Of a stretch of DNA of 58,725 nt, positions 52,812-58,725 are shown piece by piece. The translations under genes were made by a program, and so were the position numbers. The DNA is taken from assembly GCA_013177895.1 (NCBI GenBank), contig JABLXV010000012.1:1-58725 (forward strand), written 5' to 3'. The notes below the pieces were generated by a model. It saw nothing but the letters and a program-made list of their open reading frames with translations. It searched no databases and was not told the origin of the DNA. The DNA comes from Brevinematales bacterium. GTDB taxonomy: Bacteria; Spirochaetota; Brevinematia; Brevinematales; GWF1-51-8. Within the stretch, counting starts at the first letter, position 1. The number at the start of each line of letters is the position of its first letter.

Positions 52812-54521
52812 ATGCTCAGCGGAAAATCGCTAAAAATGATGGCGTTTCAGGAAAAGAAACTATTCTTAGAGAATATTCTGCCTACCTTCCAGGAGATCAA
52901 ACGGGATTACGCGACGCTCCTCGGGACATACACCCTGTACGATATTCCCGCCGAAGGAGGTTTATCCTATCTGGATACGAAAGCCGCGGATTCTTACCTC
53001 TGCGTGTGGAAGACCGCCGCCCCGGCGTATCTGGATACCCCGTTAACCGGAATGGCAGCGGCGGGTACGAACAACACAACCCATATTACTCTCGCGGCGG
53101 GAGCCTCCGCTATCGACGACTATTATAACGGGATGGTGATCCGGTTCACGGCGGGGACGGGGAGCGGACAGGTCAATATTATCACGGACTATAACGGGTC
53201 GACACGGGTGGCGACGGTTACGAAGGCATGGGGAACCGCCCCGGTAGAGAGTAATACGTCCTATAAGATCGGCGGGAGTGATAAAATCGAGACCTCTGAT
53301 ATATCCGCGCATACCCATATTATCGTTACCGGCCTGACGGTAAATTCTTATAACCAGATTCAGACGGTGTATAACAAAGTATCGTTCGGGTTCGCGACAA
53401 TGGACGGGGATTTTTCGAAGGTTCTGCTGAGCTATATGGTGTTTGTCGACGATACCAATATGCAAACCGGATACCCTATAGTCAGCGGATGGGGCGCGTA
53501 CGGGGTCGAGATCAGCAGGTTGGATATTCACGGGGAGAACGAAATTACCCATAAGAATATCATCCTGAACAATGTCCTGATAAAGTACGATTTTTCTTAT
53601 ATGCCCTTTGCAACCCCCGTCTATTTTAACACCGATACTGCCTGGAGCAATATCATTATAGAGAATACCAGCCCCGTGAGCGAGCATTTTCAACTTTTAC
53701 TGTACGGCGGTGTGATGAGTTTACAGAACGTGCTGACCGGGCCGTCGGTAATTTTCAGTGTGGGGAAGTTCGCCGGAACACCCGGTTTGAATCTTACCAA
53801 CGTCCATATAGGCGGAGGCTTCGGCTTCTGGGGAGTGAACGGCGAGCCCGGGTATAATGTGGTCTTTGCCCGCTCGTTACAGGTTTCGGTAAACTCAGTG
53901 GAGAACTATATTGTTCTCCCCGAACAGGACAGCAGGGTATTCTATCTAGGAAACTTTTCCATAGACTATAATCTGTTAGATTTCGACAGCTTTATCGGCC
54001 AAACCGCCGAATTCAGCGCGGAGTATGTTTCCGATGTGACTCTTTTCGGAAAGGGAACGAAGCTGTACTATACGATGCGTTTTATTCCTGCGCAGGTTGA
54101 CGATAATCTGAAACGTTTCGGCGACGGTTGGATATTTGCGGTCCAGCGGGAGGATTTCGAATACGAACTGGTTACCGCGCAGAAGTATATCAAGAACTTC
54201 AAGCTCTACAATGAGGCGGGATGCACCACCGAATACGATTACCAGAACGACGAAAATTTTCTGATCCTCGGGGTGGATGCGCAGGGCAATAAAGCGGTGA
54301 TTTGCTGGTTCGGGAATATGCTCTATTCCACCATCCTGTCCGGCTGCGCGGATAATACGGTCTATACGGTGGCTCATTGTTTCCAGATATGGACGCCGGA
54401 AACGCGCCAGAATCTTGCGAATATTTTTAAAGATCAGTCTACCCATCGCGGTGTGACGAATAGCCCGATGTCCGGGGAAGTCCGTTTTAATAATATGGAC
54501 AACGAGATTCTTTTTTACTAA
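52812..54521 (+). CDS. Phage fibre/surface protein 1
   Basis: This 569-aa protein has a short N-terminal helix region and then the repeated-fibre motif AAGASAIDDYYNGMVIRFTAGTGSGQVNIITDYNGSTRVATVTKAWGTAP (about 92-142), which is a common building block in tail fibres. After it comes a long beta-rich region with many Asn, Gly and Ser, as in a receptor-binding or beta-helical stalk. The gap before it (52721-52811) holds two small palindromes and a TTGACA. AGGAGG precedes the ATG. Host range is unknown. Confidence 0.65.
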   Translation: MLSGKSLKMMAFQEKKLFLENILPTFQEIKRDYATLLGTYTLYDIPAEGGLSYLDTKAADSYLCVWKTAAPAYLDTPLTGMAAAGTNNTTHITLAAGASAIDDYYNGMVIRFTAGTGSGQVNIITDYNGSTRVATVTKAWGTAPVESNTSYKIGGSDKIETSDISAHTHIIVTGLTVNSYNQIQTVYNKVSFGFATMDGDFSKVLLSYMVFVDDTNMQTGYPIVSGWGAYGVEISRLDIHGENEITHKNIILNNVLIKYDFSYMPFATPVYFNTDTAWSNIIIENTSPVSEHFQLLLYGGVMSLQNVLTGPSVIFSVGKFAGTPGLNLTNVHIGGGFGFWGVNGEPGYNVVFARSLQVSVNSVENYIVLPEQDSRVFYLGNFSIDYNLLDFDSFIGQTAEFSAEYVSDVTLFGKGTKLYYTMRFIPAQVDDNLKRFGDGWIFAVQREDFEYELVTAQKYIKNFKLYNEAGCTTEYDYQNDENFLILGVDAQGNKAVICWFGNMLYSTILSGCADNTVYTVAHCFQIWTPETRQNLANIFKDQSTHRGVTNSPMSGEVRFNNMDNEILFY

Positions 54522-54587
54522 GGAATAACATCCCTCGACACATTCGGGATGACGGGATGCGGTACAGAAGTGAAACAGGAGTAAAAT

Positions 54588-55769
54588 ATGCGTTTTATAT
54601 GCCCGGAAATCGAAGGAGAGGTTGCGTTAAGCGACCAGATATTACAATTATACGGGATGGAGGATGTGCCGAAGGAGTTCCTGACGGACAGCGACGGGAA
54701 CACGCTTAAGCGCCTGATAAACAGCACCCGATACGACAGCGGACAGGTGAAATCGCGGCACTTCCTGTACGGACGGCATGGGACTCTCGCGAGGTACTTT
54801 CAGTCGTACCCTTACGCACCGTACACCCCGCGGACGATCGCCCAACTCGCCGCGAGCGCGGGGATTTCTATCGATACGAATTTCAGCGACAGCGCGAGCT
54901 ATTATTTCCACTTCCGCGCGTTTCTCGACCCTGCTGCGCCCTTCCGTACCAATCTTTGGTACAGCGTTTTTACCGATAACGGGATATTTCTTGCCCAGCC
55001 GGTCCGGCGTTCGGGCGCGGTACAGTTGACTGGATTTACGCTGGTCTCGGTGGTCGAGCGCGAGGAGTTTTTCGGCAATCCCGGATACACCGGGGATACC
55101 GCGAAAAACTTCCTGCTGAACGGGGATTTCACTTCCATCATCCCCGCGGCTATGAATTCCGCCCAGAAAACCCGGGTACTGAATAAGTACGCCTCCCAGA
55201 ACGGGGTGGTGAAAATATGGAGCGGTAAGAATTGCGTCCTTCCATGCGATTATTTTATTACCGGCGGTAAGGTCTACGTGGTGCTGTCGAAGAAAGACCT
55301 GCGGAACGGGATGTACGAGTATATCGGGGTGCGCGAAACGGATGAAACGCACTCATTTACAGTGACCGACGATAGTTATAATGTCCGCCCATATGCCTAT
55401 ACGCCGGAAATAATCGACCAGTGGCACTACGTGGGGACGACCGGCGAACCTTCGTTTGTTTATTCATGGGTGAATTATAACGCGAGCGCCGGAGGGAATA
55501 TGAAACTCCGCTTCAGGCGCATTCCCGGCGGACTACTGAAAGTCGAGGGAATGATAAAAAGCGGGACGTCCAATCAGGTATTCACCCTGCCGTCCGGCTA
55601 TCGCCCGGCGAACCCGGCATCCTCGGAAGCGGAAGGGATAGCGGTTCATTATGACGGGACTACTCAAAAGCCGGGACGGACATTTATTACATCGAACGGG
55701 AATTTCTATGTTTCTCAGGCGCAGGGTGCATATTGGGTGGCGATTAACCTGAGTTTCGGTTTGGATTAA
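54588..55769 (+). CDS. Phage tail fibre/tip protein 2
   Basis: This 393-aa protein has an N-terminal part of unknown type and a C-terminal domain (about 310-393) that looks like a fibre tip: LLKVEGMIKSGTSNQVFTLPSGYRPANPASSEAEGIAVHYDG, then FITSNGNFYVSQAQG. The 'vkG.vk.g....f.LP.GyrP' pattern is typical of phage fibre tips. The 66-nt gap before it holds a repeat remnant (CATCCCTCGACA...CGGGATGACGGG). AGGAG precedes the ATG. The two fibre-like genes in series suggest a fibre and an accessory. Confidence 0.65.
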   Translation: MRFICPEIEGEVALSDQILQLYGMEDVPKEFLTDSDGNTLKRLINSTRYDSGQVKSRHFLYGRHGTLARYFQSYPYAPYTPRTIAQLAASAGISIDTNFSDSASYYFHFRAFLDPAAPFRTNLWYSVFTDNGIFLAQPVRRSGAVQLTGFTLVSVVEREEFFGNPGYTGDTAKNFLLNGDFTSIIPAAMNSAQKTRVLNKYASQNGVVKIWSGKNCVLPCDYFITGGKVYVVLSKKDLRNGMYEYIGVRETDETHSFTVTDDSYNVRPYAYTPEIIDQWHYVGTTGEPSFVYSWVNYNASAGGNMKLRFRRIPGGLLKVEGMIKSGTSNQVFTLPSGYRPANPASSEAEGIAVHYDGTTQKPGRTFITSNGNFYVSQAQGAYWVAINLSFGLD

Positions 55770-55779
55770 GGAGGCTGAT

Positions 55780-56112
55780 ATGGCGACGGTAAAAGAGGTG
55801 CTCGAGCGGGTGACGGAGACGAATACGAAACTCGACGCGCTCGATATCAAACTCGACGATTATAAGGAACAGCAGAACAGGGTATATAACGAGCTCGAAA
55901 AACGTATCCGCGATATGGAATATCGCCATGAGGTATGCTCGAGGGAAAAGGGCGCGAAACTGGACGAACTGATGCCCCGCAACAGGATGAACCGTTGGAG
56001 GGAACTGCTCATGTTCCTGGTTGCAATCGGGGCGGTGGTCGTATCGGTAATCATTCCGGTCGCGGTACTGATTCAGCGGGTGTCGGCGATGATTCCGGGG
56101 GCGGTGAAATGA
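55780..56112 (+). CDS. Coiled-coil single-pass membrane protein (XhlA/holin-like)
   Basis: This 110-aa protein is a long helical coiled coil (VKEVLERVTETNTKLDALDIKLDDYKEQQNRVYNELEKRI) ending in one hydrophobic segment (LLMFLVAIGAVVVSVIIPVAVLI, about 76-98). This is the plan of phage XhlA-type lysis helpers, which associate with holins. AAGGAGG precedes the ATG. Its stop overlaps the next gene. Confidence 0.65.
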   Translation: MATVKEVLERVTETNTKLDALDIKLDDYKEQQNRVYNELEKRIRDMEYRHEVCSREKGAKLDELMPRNRMNRWRELLMFLVAIGAVVVSVIIPVAVLIQRVSAMIPGAVK

Positions 56113-56411
56113 GCGTCCGGCGCGGAGGGAGTATGAAGCCCGGGAAGGGATGGATACGCGCCCGGCTCCGGCGGACGGCGTATCATATGATGACCCTGTC
56201 GTTTCTGACATGGTGCGCGCTCCTCGCGTGCTACTTCATTAACCGGCAGGATATCGATATCCAGTTCCTGACATTCACGGCGGCGGTGATCGGGATTAAA
56301 CGGTTTCTGACCCTTCGGCAGGCTCAGGGTGACGTCATTCCGGGCGCTCGTCCCGACTCCCTTGGCGGGGTGTCGAGGAAAGGAGAAGATGGTGATGATG
56401 AAAATTATTAA
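56109..56411 (+). CDS. Small basic membrane protein, possible holin, with repeat-derived tail
   Basis: This protein is about 100 aa. Its ATG at 56109 overlaps the upstream stop (ATGA). ATG 56133 with GGAGG nearby is an alternative start. A basic N-terminus (KGWIRARLRRTAYHMM) precedes two short hydrophobic segments (TLSFLTWCALLACYFI and FLTFTAAVIGI), a holin-like plan. The last 35 residues (LRQAQGDVIPGARPDSLGG) come from an intergenic repeat ('cccttcggcaggctcagggtgac') that has been read through. The natural C-terminus is therefore probably altered. The gene overlaps the start of the next. Confidence 0.5.
   Translation: MSVRRGGSMKPGKGWIRARLRRTAYHMMTLSFLTWCALLACYFINRQDIDIQFLTFTAAVIGIKRFLTLRQAQGDVIPGARPDSLGGVSRKGEDGDDENY
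56311..56333. repeat. Dispersed-repeat-type sequence inside a gene
   Basis: This stretch begins CCCTTCGGCAGGCTCAGGG and resembles the 'cttcg.caggctcaggg.tgac' repeats found between genes in many bacteria. Its counterpart just before 54588 (CATCCC...GGGATGACGGG) is a second such remnant. Its presence inside an open frame is unusual. Confidence 0.45.
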
Positions 56412-56907
56412 AATCGTCCGCGGCGGGTCGCGGGATACGCTGACGCTCGCGAACGTGGACAGGTACGACAGCGCTATCGAGGTGATTAATAGCGCGGGCG
56501 CGTTGATATACCGCGGCGAGCATGTGAACACCGACCCGACTATCGCGCATCACGGGGGCGTGCTCGCGCAGGGGGTGTATTACTACTTCATCGGGCTGCA
56601 CAAGGGAACGTACCGGGCGCCGTTATTATTCACAGTCACCGACACCGACCGGCTCGTGAAAATCCGCCAATCGGGCCACCTCACCCTGTCAGAACGCACC
56701 CTGCCGTCGATAGTCCCGAATCCCGCGCAGGGCGGCCGCATGATAATGACCTGCGTCAATATCCATAAGGGCGGGAAGTACGAGGACTTGTCGGAAGGGT
56801 GTATCACGATTTACCCTGCGGAGTGGGACGGGTTTATCGCGTGCTTCGAGGCGGGGGAGATCGGGTACTGCGAGCTGATACAAGTAAGCGAAGGAAGGCG
56901 TACATAA
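56389..56907 (+). CDS. Candidate phage cell-wall enzyme with L,D-transpeptidase-like H...SxGC motif
   Basis: This protein is about 172 aa. Near its C-terminus (about 126-143) it carries MTCVNIHKGGKYEDLSEGCITI. A His followed about 10 residues later by Ser-x-Gly-Cys is the signature of L,D-transpeptidase/YkuD-type and related phage cysteine enzymes that act on peptidoglycan. The N-terminal part is beta-rich (TLANVDRYDSAIEVINSAGALIYRGEH). AAGGAG precedes a run of possible starts (ATG 56389, 56395, 56398). Its place after the holin-like genes fits a lysis role. The class is not certain. Confidence 0.55.
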   Translation: MVMMKIIKIVRGGSRDTLTLANVDRYDSAIEVINSAGALIYRGEHVNTDPTIAHHGGVLAQGVYYYFIGLHKGTYRAPLLFTVTDTDRLVKIRQSGHLTLSERTLPSIVPNPAQGGRMIMTCVNIHKGGKYEDLSEGCITIYPAEWDGFIACFEAGEIGYCELIQVSEGRRT

Positions 56908-56946
56908 ATCGAGAGGCGTTATTATGGTAAGCCGTCCCGCTCCTCC

Positions 56947-57017
56947 CCGCGCAATAAAAAGTGTGTAGCGCGGGATCGCGGGACTTTGCCGCGCAATAAA
57001 AATAAATTGAAGCGCGG
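56947..57017 (+). repeat. Two tandem hairpins with identical CCGCGC/GCGCGG stems
   Basis: CCGCGC (56947-56952) with GCGCGG (56968-56973), and CCGCGC (56989-56994) with GCGCGG (57012-57017). Each loop begins AATAAAAA. The two copies are about 42 nt apart in the short gap before the last gene of the island. They may be a protein-binding RNA pair or a small tandem duplication. Confidence 0.55.
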
Positions 57018-57032
57018 TATCGGAGGAAATAA

Positions 57033-57302
57033 ATGACATTGAAATGCGACGTGATACTGATCATTATATTTTTCATCATCGGGGCGGGCGGGGGATTTTC
57101 CCTCGGGTACGTATCCGCGCCGAAGGAGATCACGAATATCCAGAATATCGAGCAGACACAGATTCAGACACAGGCGCAAGGGCAGGTGACCGTGACGGTC
57201 GCGGGAGGCCGCGAACTCCAGTCTGTGCAGGTACAGCTCGACAGCCTCACGAATATCACGGTGCTGACGGTTACGAACGGGGTGACGAATAAATTACAAT
57301 AG
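57033..57302 (+). CDS. Small membrane-anchored protein, paralogue of 22752-23045
   Basis: This 89-aa protein has an N-terminal transmembrane helix with a Gly-rich face (IIFFIIGAGGGFSLGYVSAPKE), a Gln/Thr/Asn-rich middle (TNIQNIEQTQIQTQAQGQ) and the end LTNITVLTVTNGVTNKLQ. It shares the plan, the SAPK/TAPK junction and the TVTNG.TN end with the protein at 22752. The last part of its gene (57269-57291) is one copy of the 23-bp direct repeat found again at 58576. Function unknown; placement after the lysis-type genes allows a spanin-like or envelope role. Confidence 0.7.
   Translation: MTLKCDVILIIIFFIIGAGGGFSLGYVSAPKEITNIQNIEQTQIQTQAQGQVTVTVAGGRELQSVQVQLDSLTNITVLTVTNGVTNKLQ
57269..57291 (+). 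repeat. 23-bp direct repeat, left copy
   Basis: Identical to 58576-58598; starts GGTTACGAACGG and ends GACGAATA. This copy encodes VTNGVTN near the end of the small membrane protein. Confidence 0.9.
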
Positions 57303-57324
57303 AATAGTATCAGTTTTCTAAAAA

Positions 57325-57353
57325 TTGCATTATTAATATTTTGCAAATATAAT
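57325..57353 (+). promoter_or_regulatory. Candidate promoter for the AT-rich cassette
   Basis: TTGCAT (57325-57330), a 17-nt spacer and a perfect TATAAT (57348-57353). The spacer and -10 together form a loose palindrome (TTATTAATATT...AAATATAATAA), which could be an operator. Confidence 0.55.
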
Positions 57354-57411
57354 AAAATTCCTTTTCAAATGCCGATAAATATGTTATTATAGTATATAGG
57401 ATAAAAATAAA

Positions 57412-57798
57412 ATGTTGAAAGAAATTCACGCAATATTACTTTGCGATCATATCATTACCGACGATAGAGGGAAAAAATCCGCAATCGGAATATTTAATTA
57501 CTTATATGCAAAAAATTTTCCAATTAGTATTCCACTTTGGAAAATTATGCTCATTGGAGAATGCGAAAGTAAAAAAGTAAAAATAACGATAATATTAGAG
57601 AATGAAGAACAAGTACCATTAGTAAAAATTGAAAGTGACATGGAAATTCATAAACCTCCTTATTTTGAAGTAGGTTTTGCATTTCCTGTTATTATTAATC
57701 TGGAAAAGCCCGGAAAATATAGTATTAAAGCATTTATTGATGATGAGTTAAAGAAGACAAAAACTTTTATAACAGAAAAAGTAAAAGAACTCAAGTAG
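57412..57798 (+). CDS. DUF6941-like protein
   Basis: This 128-aa protein resembles the DUF6941 pattern: KEIHAILLCDHIITDDRGKKSAIGIFNYLYAKNFP near the start, then a beta-rich body with LWKIMLIGECESKKVKI and a C-terminal KYSIKAFIDDELKKTKTF. The 'LLCD.v..d..GK.siiGvf' start is the guide. The function is unknown. It is the first gene of an AT-rich, three-gene cassette and precedes a HicB/HicA-like pair by 9 nt. Codon use is clearly AT-biased against the phage island. Confidence 0.65.
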   Translation: MLKEIHAILLCDHIITDDRGKKSAIGIFNYLYAKNFPISIPLWKIMLIGECESKKVKITIILENEEQVPLVKIESDMEIHKPPYFEVGFAFPVIINLEKPGKYSIKAFIDDELKKTKTFITEKVKELK

Positions 57799-57807
57799 GA
57801 GTTACAA

Positions 57808-58254
57808 ATGTATTCTATAAATTGTGATATCTCTCCTGACATTAAACCCGATTTTGTAACTGGAAGTAGTGAATTAAAAATAAATAGAGAATATATTCCC
57901 TCTATTAATAATGATTACGAACACACTATTCCAAAAGATTTAATGAACGAAAATAAAATTGAAAGTTGTGAAATTATCAATGAAAATTTTATTATAAACG
58001 GGGAATTTGAGGGTCTAATGCAGATTAAAGCTATAAAAGCGAAAATCGAAATTAAAGACGAGATGTACTTTATTACAACTAATCCATTTAATATTGTAGG
58101 TCATGGATGTAGTATGGAGGAGGCAATAAAAAGTCTTGCCATGAAATGGAGTATCGTATATGAAGATAATAAAAATACACCGGAAGAGGAATATCACCCG
58201 AAATATAAGCATTATAAAAAATTATTCGATGAATATCTTATGGAAGTAAAGTAA
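57808..58254 (+). CDS. HicB-like antitoxin candidate
   Basis: This 148-aa protein includes FNIVGHGCSMEEAIKSLAMKWSIVYE (about 90-115), which resembles the partial RNase-H-like fold of HicB ('G.G.T.eEA..~l...~'). The N-terminal half is beta-rich. It is directly coupled to the HicA-like gene: its TAA and the next ATG share a base (TAATG). No DNA-binding tail is visible. It is a candidate antitoxin by position and by a short motif only. Confidence 0.5.
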   Translation: MYSINCDISPDIKPDFVTGSSELKINREYIPSINNDYEHTIPKDLMNENKIESCEIINENFIINGEFEGLMQIKAIKAKIEIKDEMYFITTNPFNIVGHGCSMEEAIKSLAMKWSIVYEDNKNTPEEEYHPKYKHYKKLFDEYLMEVK

Positions 58255-58541
58255 TGAGTTCCTATAAACCAAAGGAAATTGAAACAGCTTTAAAGAATAA
58301 AGGGTTCTCTAAAAAGAACAACTCTCATAAGTATTTCAGTTTCTACTATGAAGGAAAAAAAATAGGGGATATTTACCCTTTTATTTCTCATAGCAAAGGA
58401 AAAGAGTATAATGACAGCTTACTAGATGCTTTAAAAAAAGAAATGAAAATGGATAGTAAAGAAAATCTATGTAAATTTATTGAATGTTCATTAACTCAAG
58501 AAGATTATATCAGAATTCTCAAATCACAAAATGTCATATAG
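58254..58541 (+). CDS. HicA-like toxin candidate
   Basis: This 95-aa protein resembles HicA-type mRNA interferases: PKEIETALKNKGFSKKNNSHKYFSFYYEGKKI (about 6-37), with the catalytic-type His in NSHKYF. ISHSKGKEYNDSLLDALKKEMKM follows, and then FIECSLTQEDYIRIL. The 'l.~~Gf.......H.~~~~.dgk....~~SHG.' series is that of HicA-like proteins of the longer group. The partner lies upstream, the reverse of the usual hicA-hicB order, although both orders occur. Confidence 0.6.
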   Translation: MSSYKPKEIETALKNKGFSKKNNSHKYFSFYYEGKKIGDIYPFISHSKGKEYNDSLLDALKKEMKMDSKENLCKFIECSLTQEDYIRILKSQNVI

Positions 58542-58575
58542 AAATACTGTATCAATACTGAAATACATTCAATAA

Positions 58576-58598
58576 GGTTACGAACGGGGTGACGAATA
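58576..58598 (+). repeat. 23-bp direct repeat, right copy
   Basis: Identical to 57269-57291. It bounds the right side of the AT-rich cassette; 1284 nt lie between the two copies. It abuts the left end of an IS256-type element. Confidence 0.9.
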
Positions 58599-58725
58599 GA
58601 GGGTATAGAAAAAACTGTGTAAATGGTCAATTTGTAGTATAATAATATGGAGGAAAACAAATGACCATCAAATCAGAAGTTTTAGACGAGATTCTGAAGG
58701 GTTATAAAAACCCGGAAGATTTTAA
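58599..58725 (+). mobile_element. IS256-family element, left end, cut by window edge
   Basis: The transposase start is preceded by about 60 nt that include ACTGTGTAAATGGTC, in the style of an IS256 terminal repeat. The exact end of the element is not resolved; it may be at the boundary of the direct repeat. Confidence 0.6.
58661..58725 (+). CDS. IS256-family transposase, N-terminal part
   Basis: The frame starts MTIKSEVLDEILKGYKNPEDF and runs off the window. 'lL.gyknPEDL.ge.G' is the standard start of IS256 mutator-type transposases. GGAGG precedes the ATG. Only 21 residues are visible. Confidence 0.75.
   Translation, partial: MTIKSEVLDEILKGYKNPEDF

Larger units (their letters stand above)
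46750..57302 (+). mobile_element. Phage-derived head/tail island without terminase, portal, sheath or baseplate
   Basis: Fifteen genes in one direction encode a Mu-type head module, connectors, tail tube, chaperone, short tape measure, fibres, membrane proteins and a cell-wall enzyme. No terminase, portal, integrase/transposase, repressor, sheath or baseplate gene is seen. In Mu-like phages terminase and portal lie just upstream of the protease; here an SH3 and an ACP-like gene lie there instead. It could be a defective prophage or a domesticated particle. Confidence 0.85.

Noticed and set aside
46750-57302. Island called a complete Mu-like transposable prophage
   Set aside because: No MuA/MuB, terminase, portal, sheath or baseplate genes are in the window, and no terminal repeats were seen around it.
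57269-58598. 23-bp repeat as an IS256 target duplication
   Set aside because: IS256-type elements make 8-9-bp duplications. The repeat is 23 bp, and both copies lie on the same side of the IS.
1-58725. CRISPR arrays
   Set aside because: No series of regularly spaced short repeats was seen. The only close tandem copies are the two hairpins at 56947-57017.

Overview
The window looks like a chromosomal segment of an uncultivated spirochaete (Spirochaetota). The main evidence is a P83/100-type antigen homologue (29243-31033) next to a FliL-like protein, a tandem pair of large proteins that resemble a spirochaete-restricted family (37308-40910), and a 7TM-DISM/SpoIIE phosphatase of the sort common in Leptospira and relatives. 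Most genes are GC-rich by eye. Three stretches are clearly AT-richer: the left end (to about 2.7 kb), the oxidoreductase cluster (10.6-13.8 kb) and the 57.3-58.6 kb cassette. These are probable later arrivals. No GC percentage or BLAST was computed, so all family calls rest on motifs read by eye.

Layout. 0-6 kb: IS3 transposase tail against a WYL-regulator fragment, a SpoIIE-type phosphatase receptor, an SGNH hydrolase and a two-gene operon of unknown function. 5.9-10.5 kb: TolC plus an RND pump, with no adaptor gene. 10.6-13.7 kb: a phytoene-desaturase-like oxidoreductase, an SDR and an NTF2-like protein. 13.9-15.5 kb: a complete IS5/IS1182-type element inserted exactly in the stop codon of an AlkD-like gene. 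16.4-23.5 kb: hisF, a HAD-Smr fusion, methyltransferases, CorA, RtcB, a FecR-domain protein, a small membrane protein, an inverted-repeat element and tRNA-Tyr. 23.5-29 kb: CHAD protein, amylase lipoprotein, aldo/keto reductase, HEPN/MNT toxin-antitoxin pair, cyclophilin-like protein, ankyrin protein. 29-46.5 kb: P83/100 and FliL-like proteins, RNase-H-like exonuclease, MsrBA, WD40 lipoprotein, thioredoxin-ankyrin fusion, a tandem spirochaetal pair, GpmA, STAS protein, a very acidic small protein, a hybrid histidine kinase, an SH3 protein and an ACP-like protein with an altered attachment site.

46.75-57.3 kb is a single-direction phage-derived island. It has Mu-type head genes (protease/scaffold, decoration protein, gpT-like capsid), gp36/gp37-like connectors, a tail tube with an Ig-like domain, a chaperone-like protein, a very short tape measure (316 aa), two fibre-like proteins, two membrane proteins that could be holins and a candidate cell-wall enzyme. 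Terminase, portal, sheath, baseplate, integrase and repressor genes are absent. It carries an 88-nt highly structured intergenic element (51107-51194). It may be a defective prophage, or a domesticated particle such as a gene-transfer agent whose packaging genes lie elsewhere.

57.3-58.6 kb is an AT-rich cassette (DUF6941-like protein plus a HicB/HicA-like pair) bounded by an exact 23-bp direct repeat. One copy of that repeat lies inside the last gene of the phage island, and the other abuts an IS256-type element cut by the window edge. The strongest candidates for something undescribed are the minimal capsid/tail island with its structured RNA, and the repeat-bounded cassette at its 3' end.
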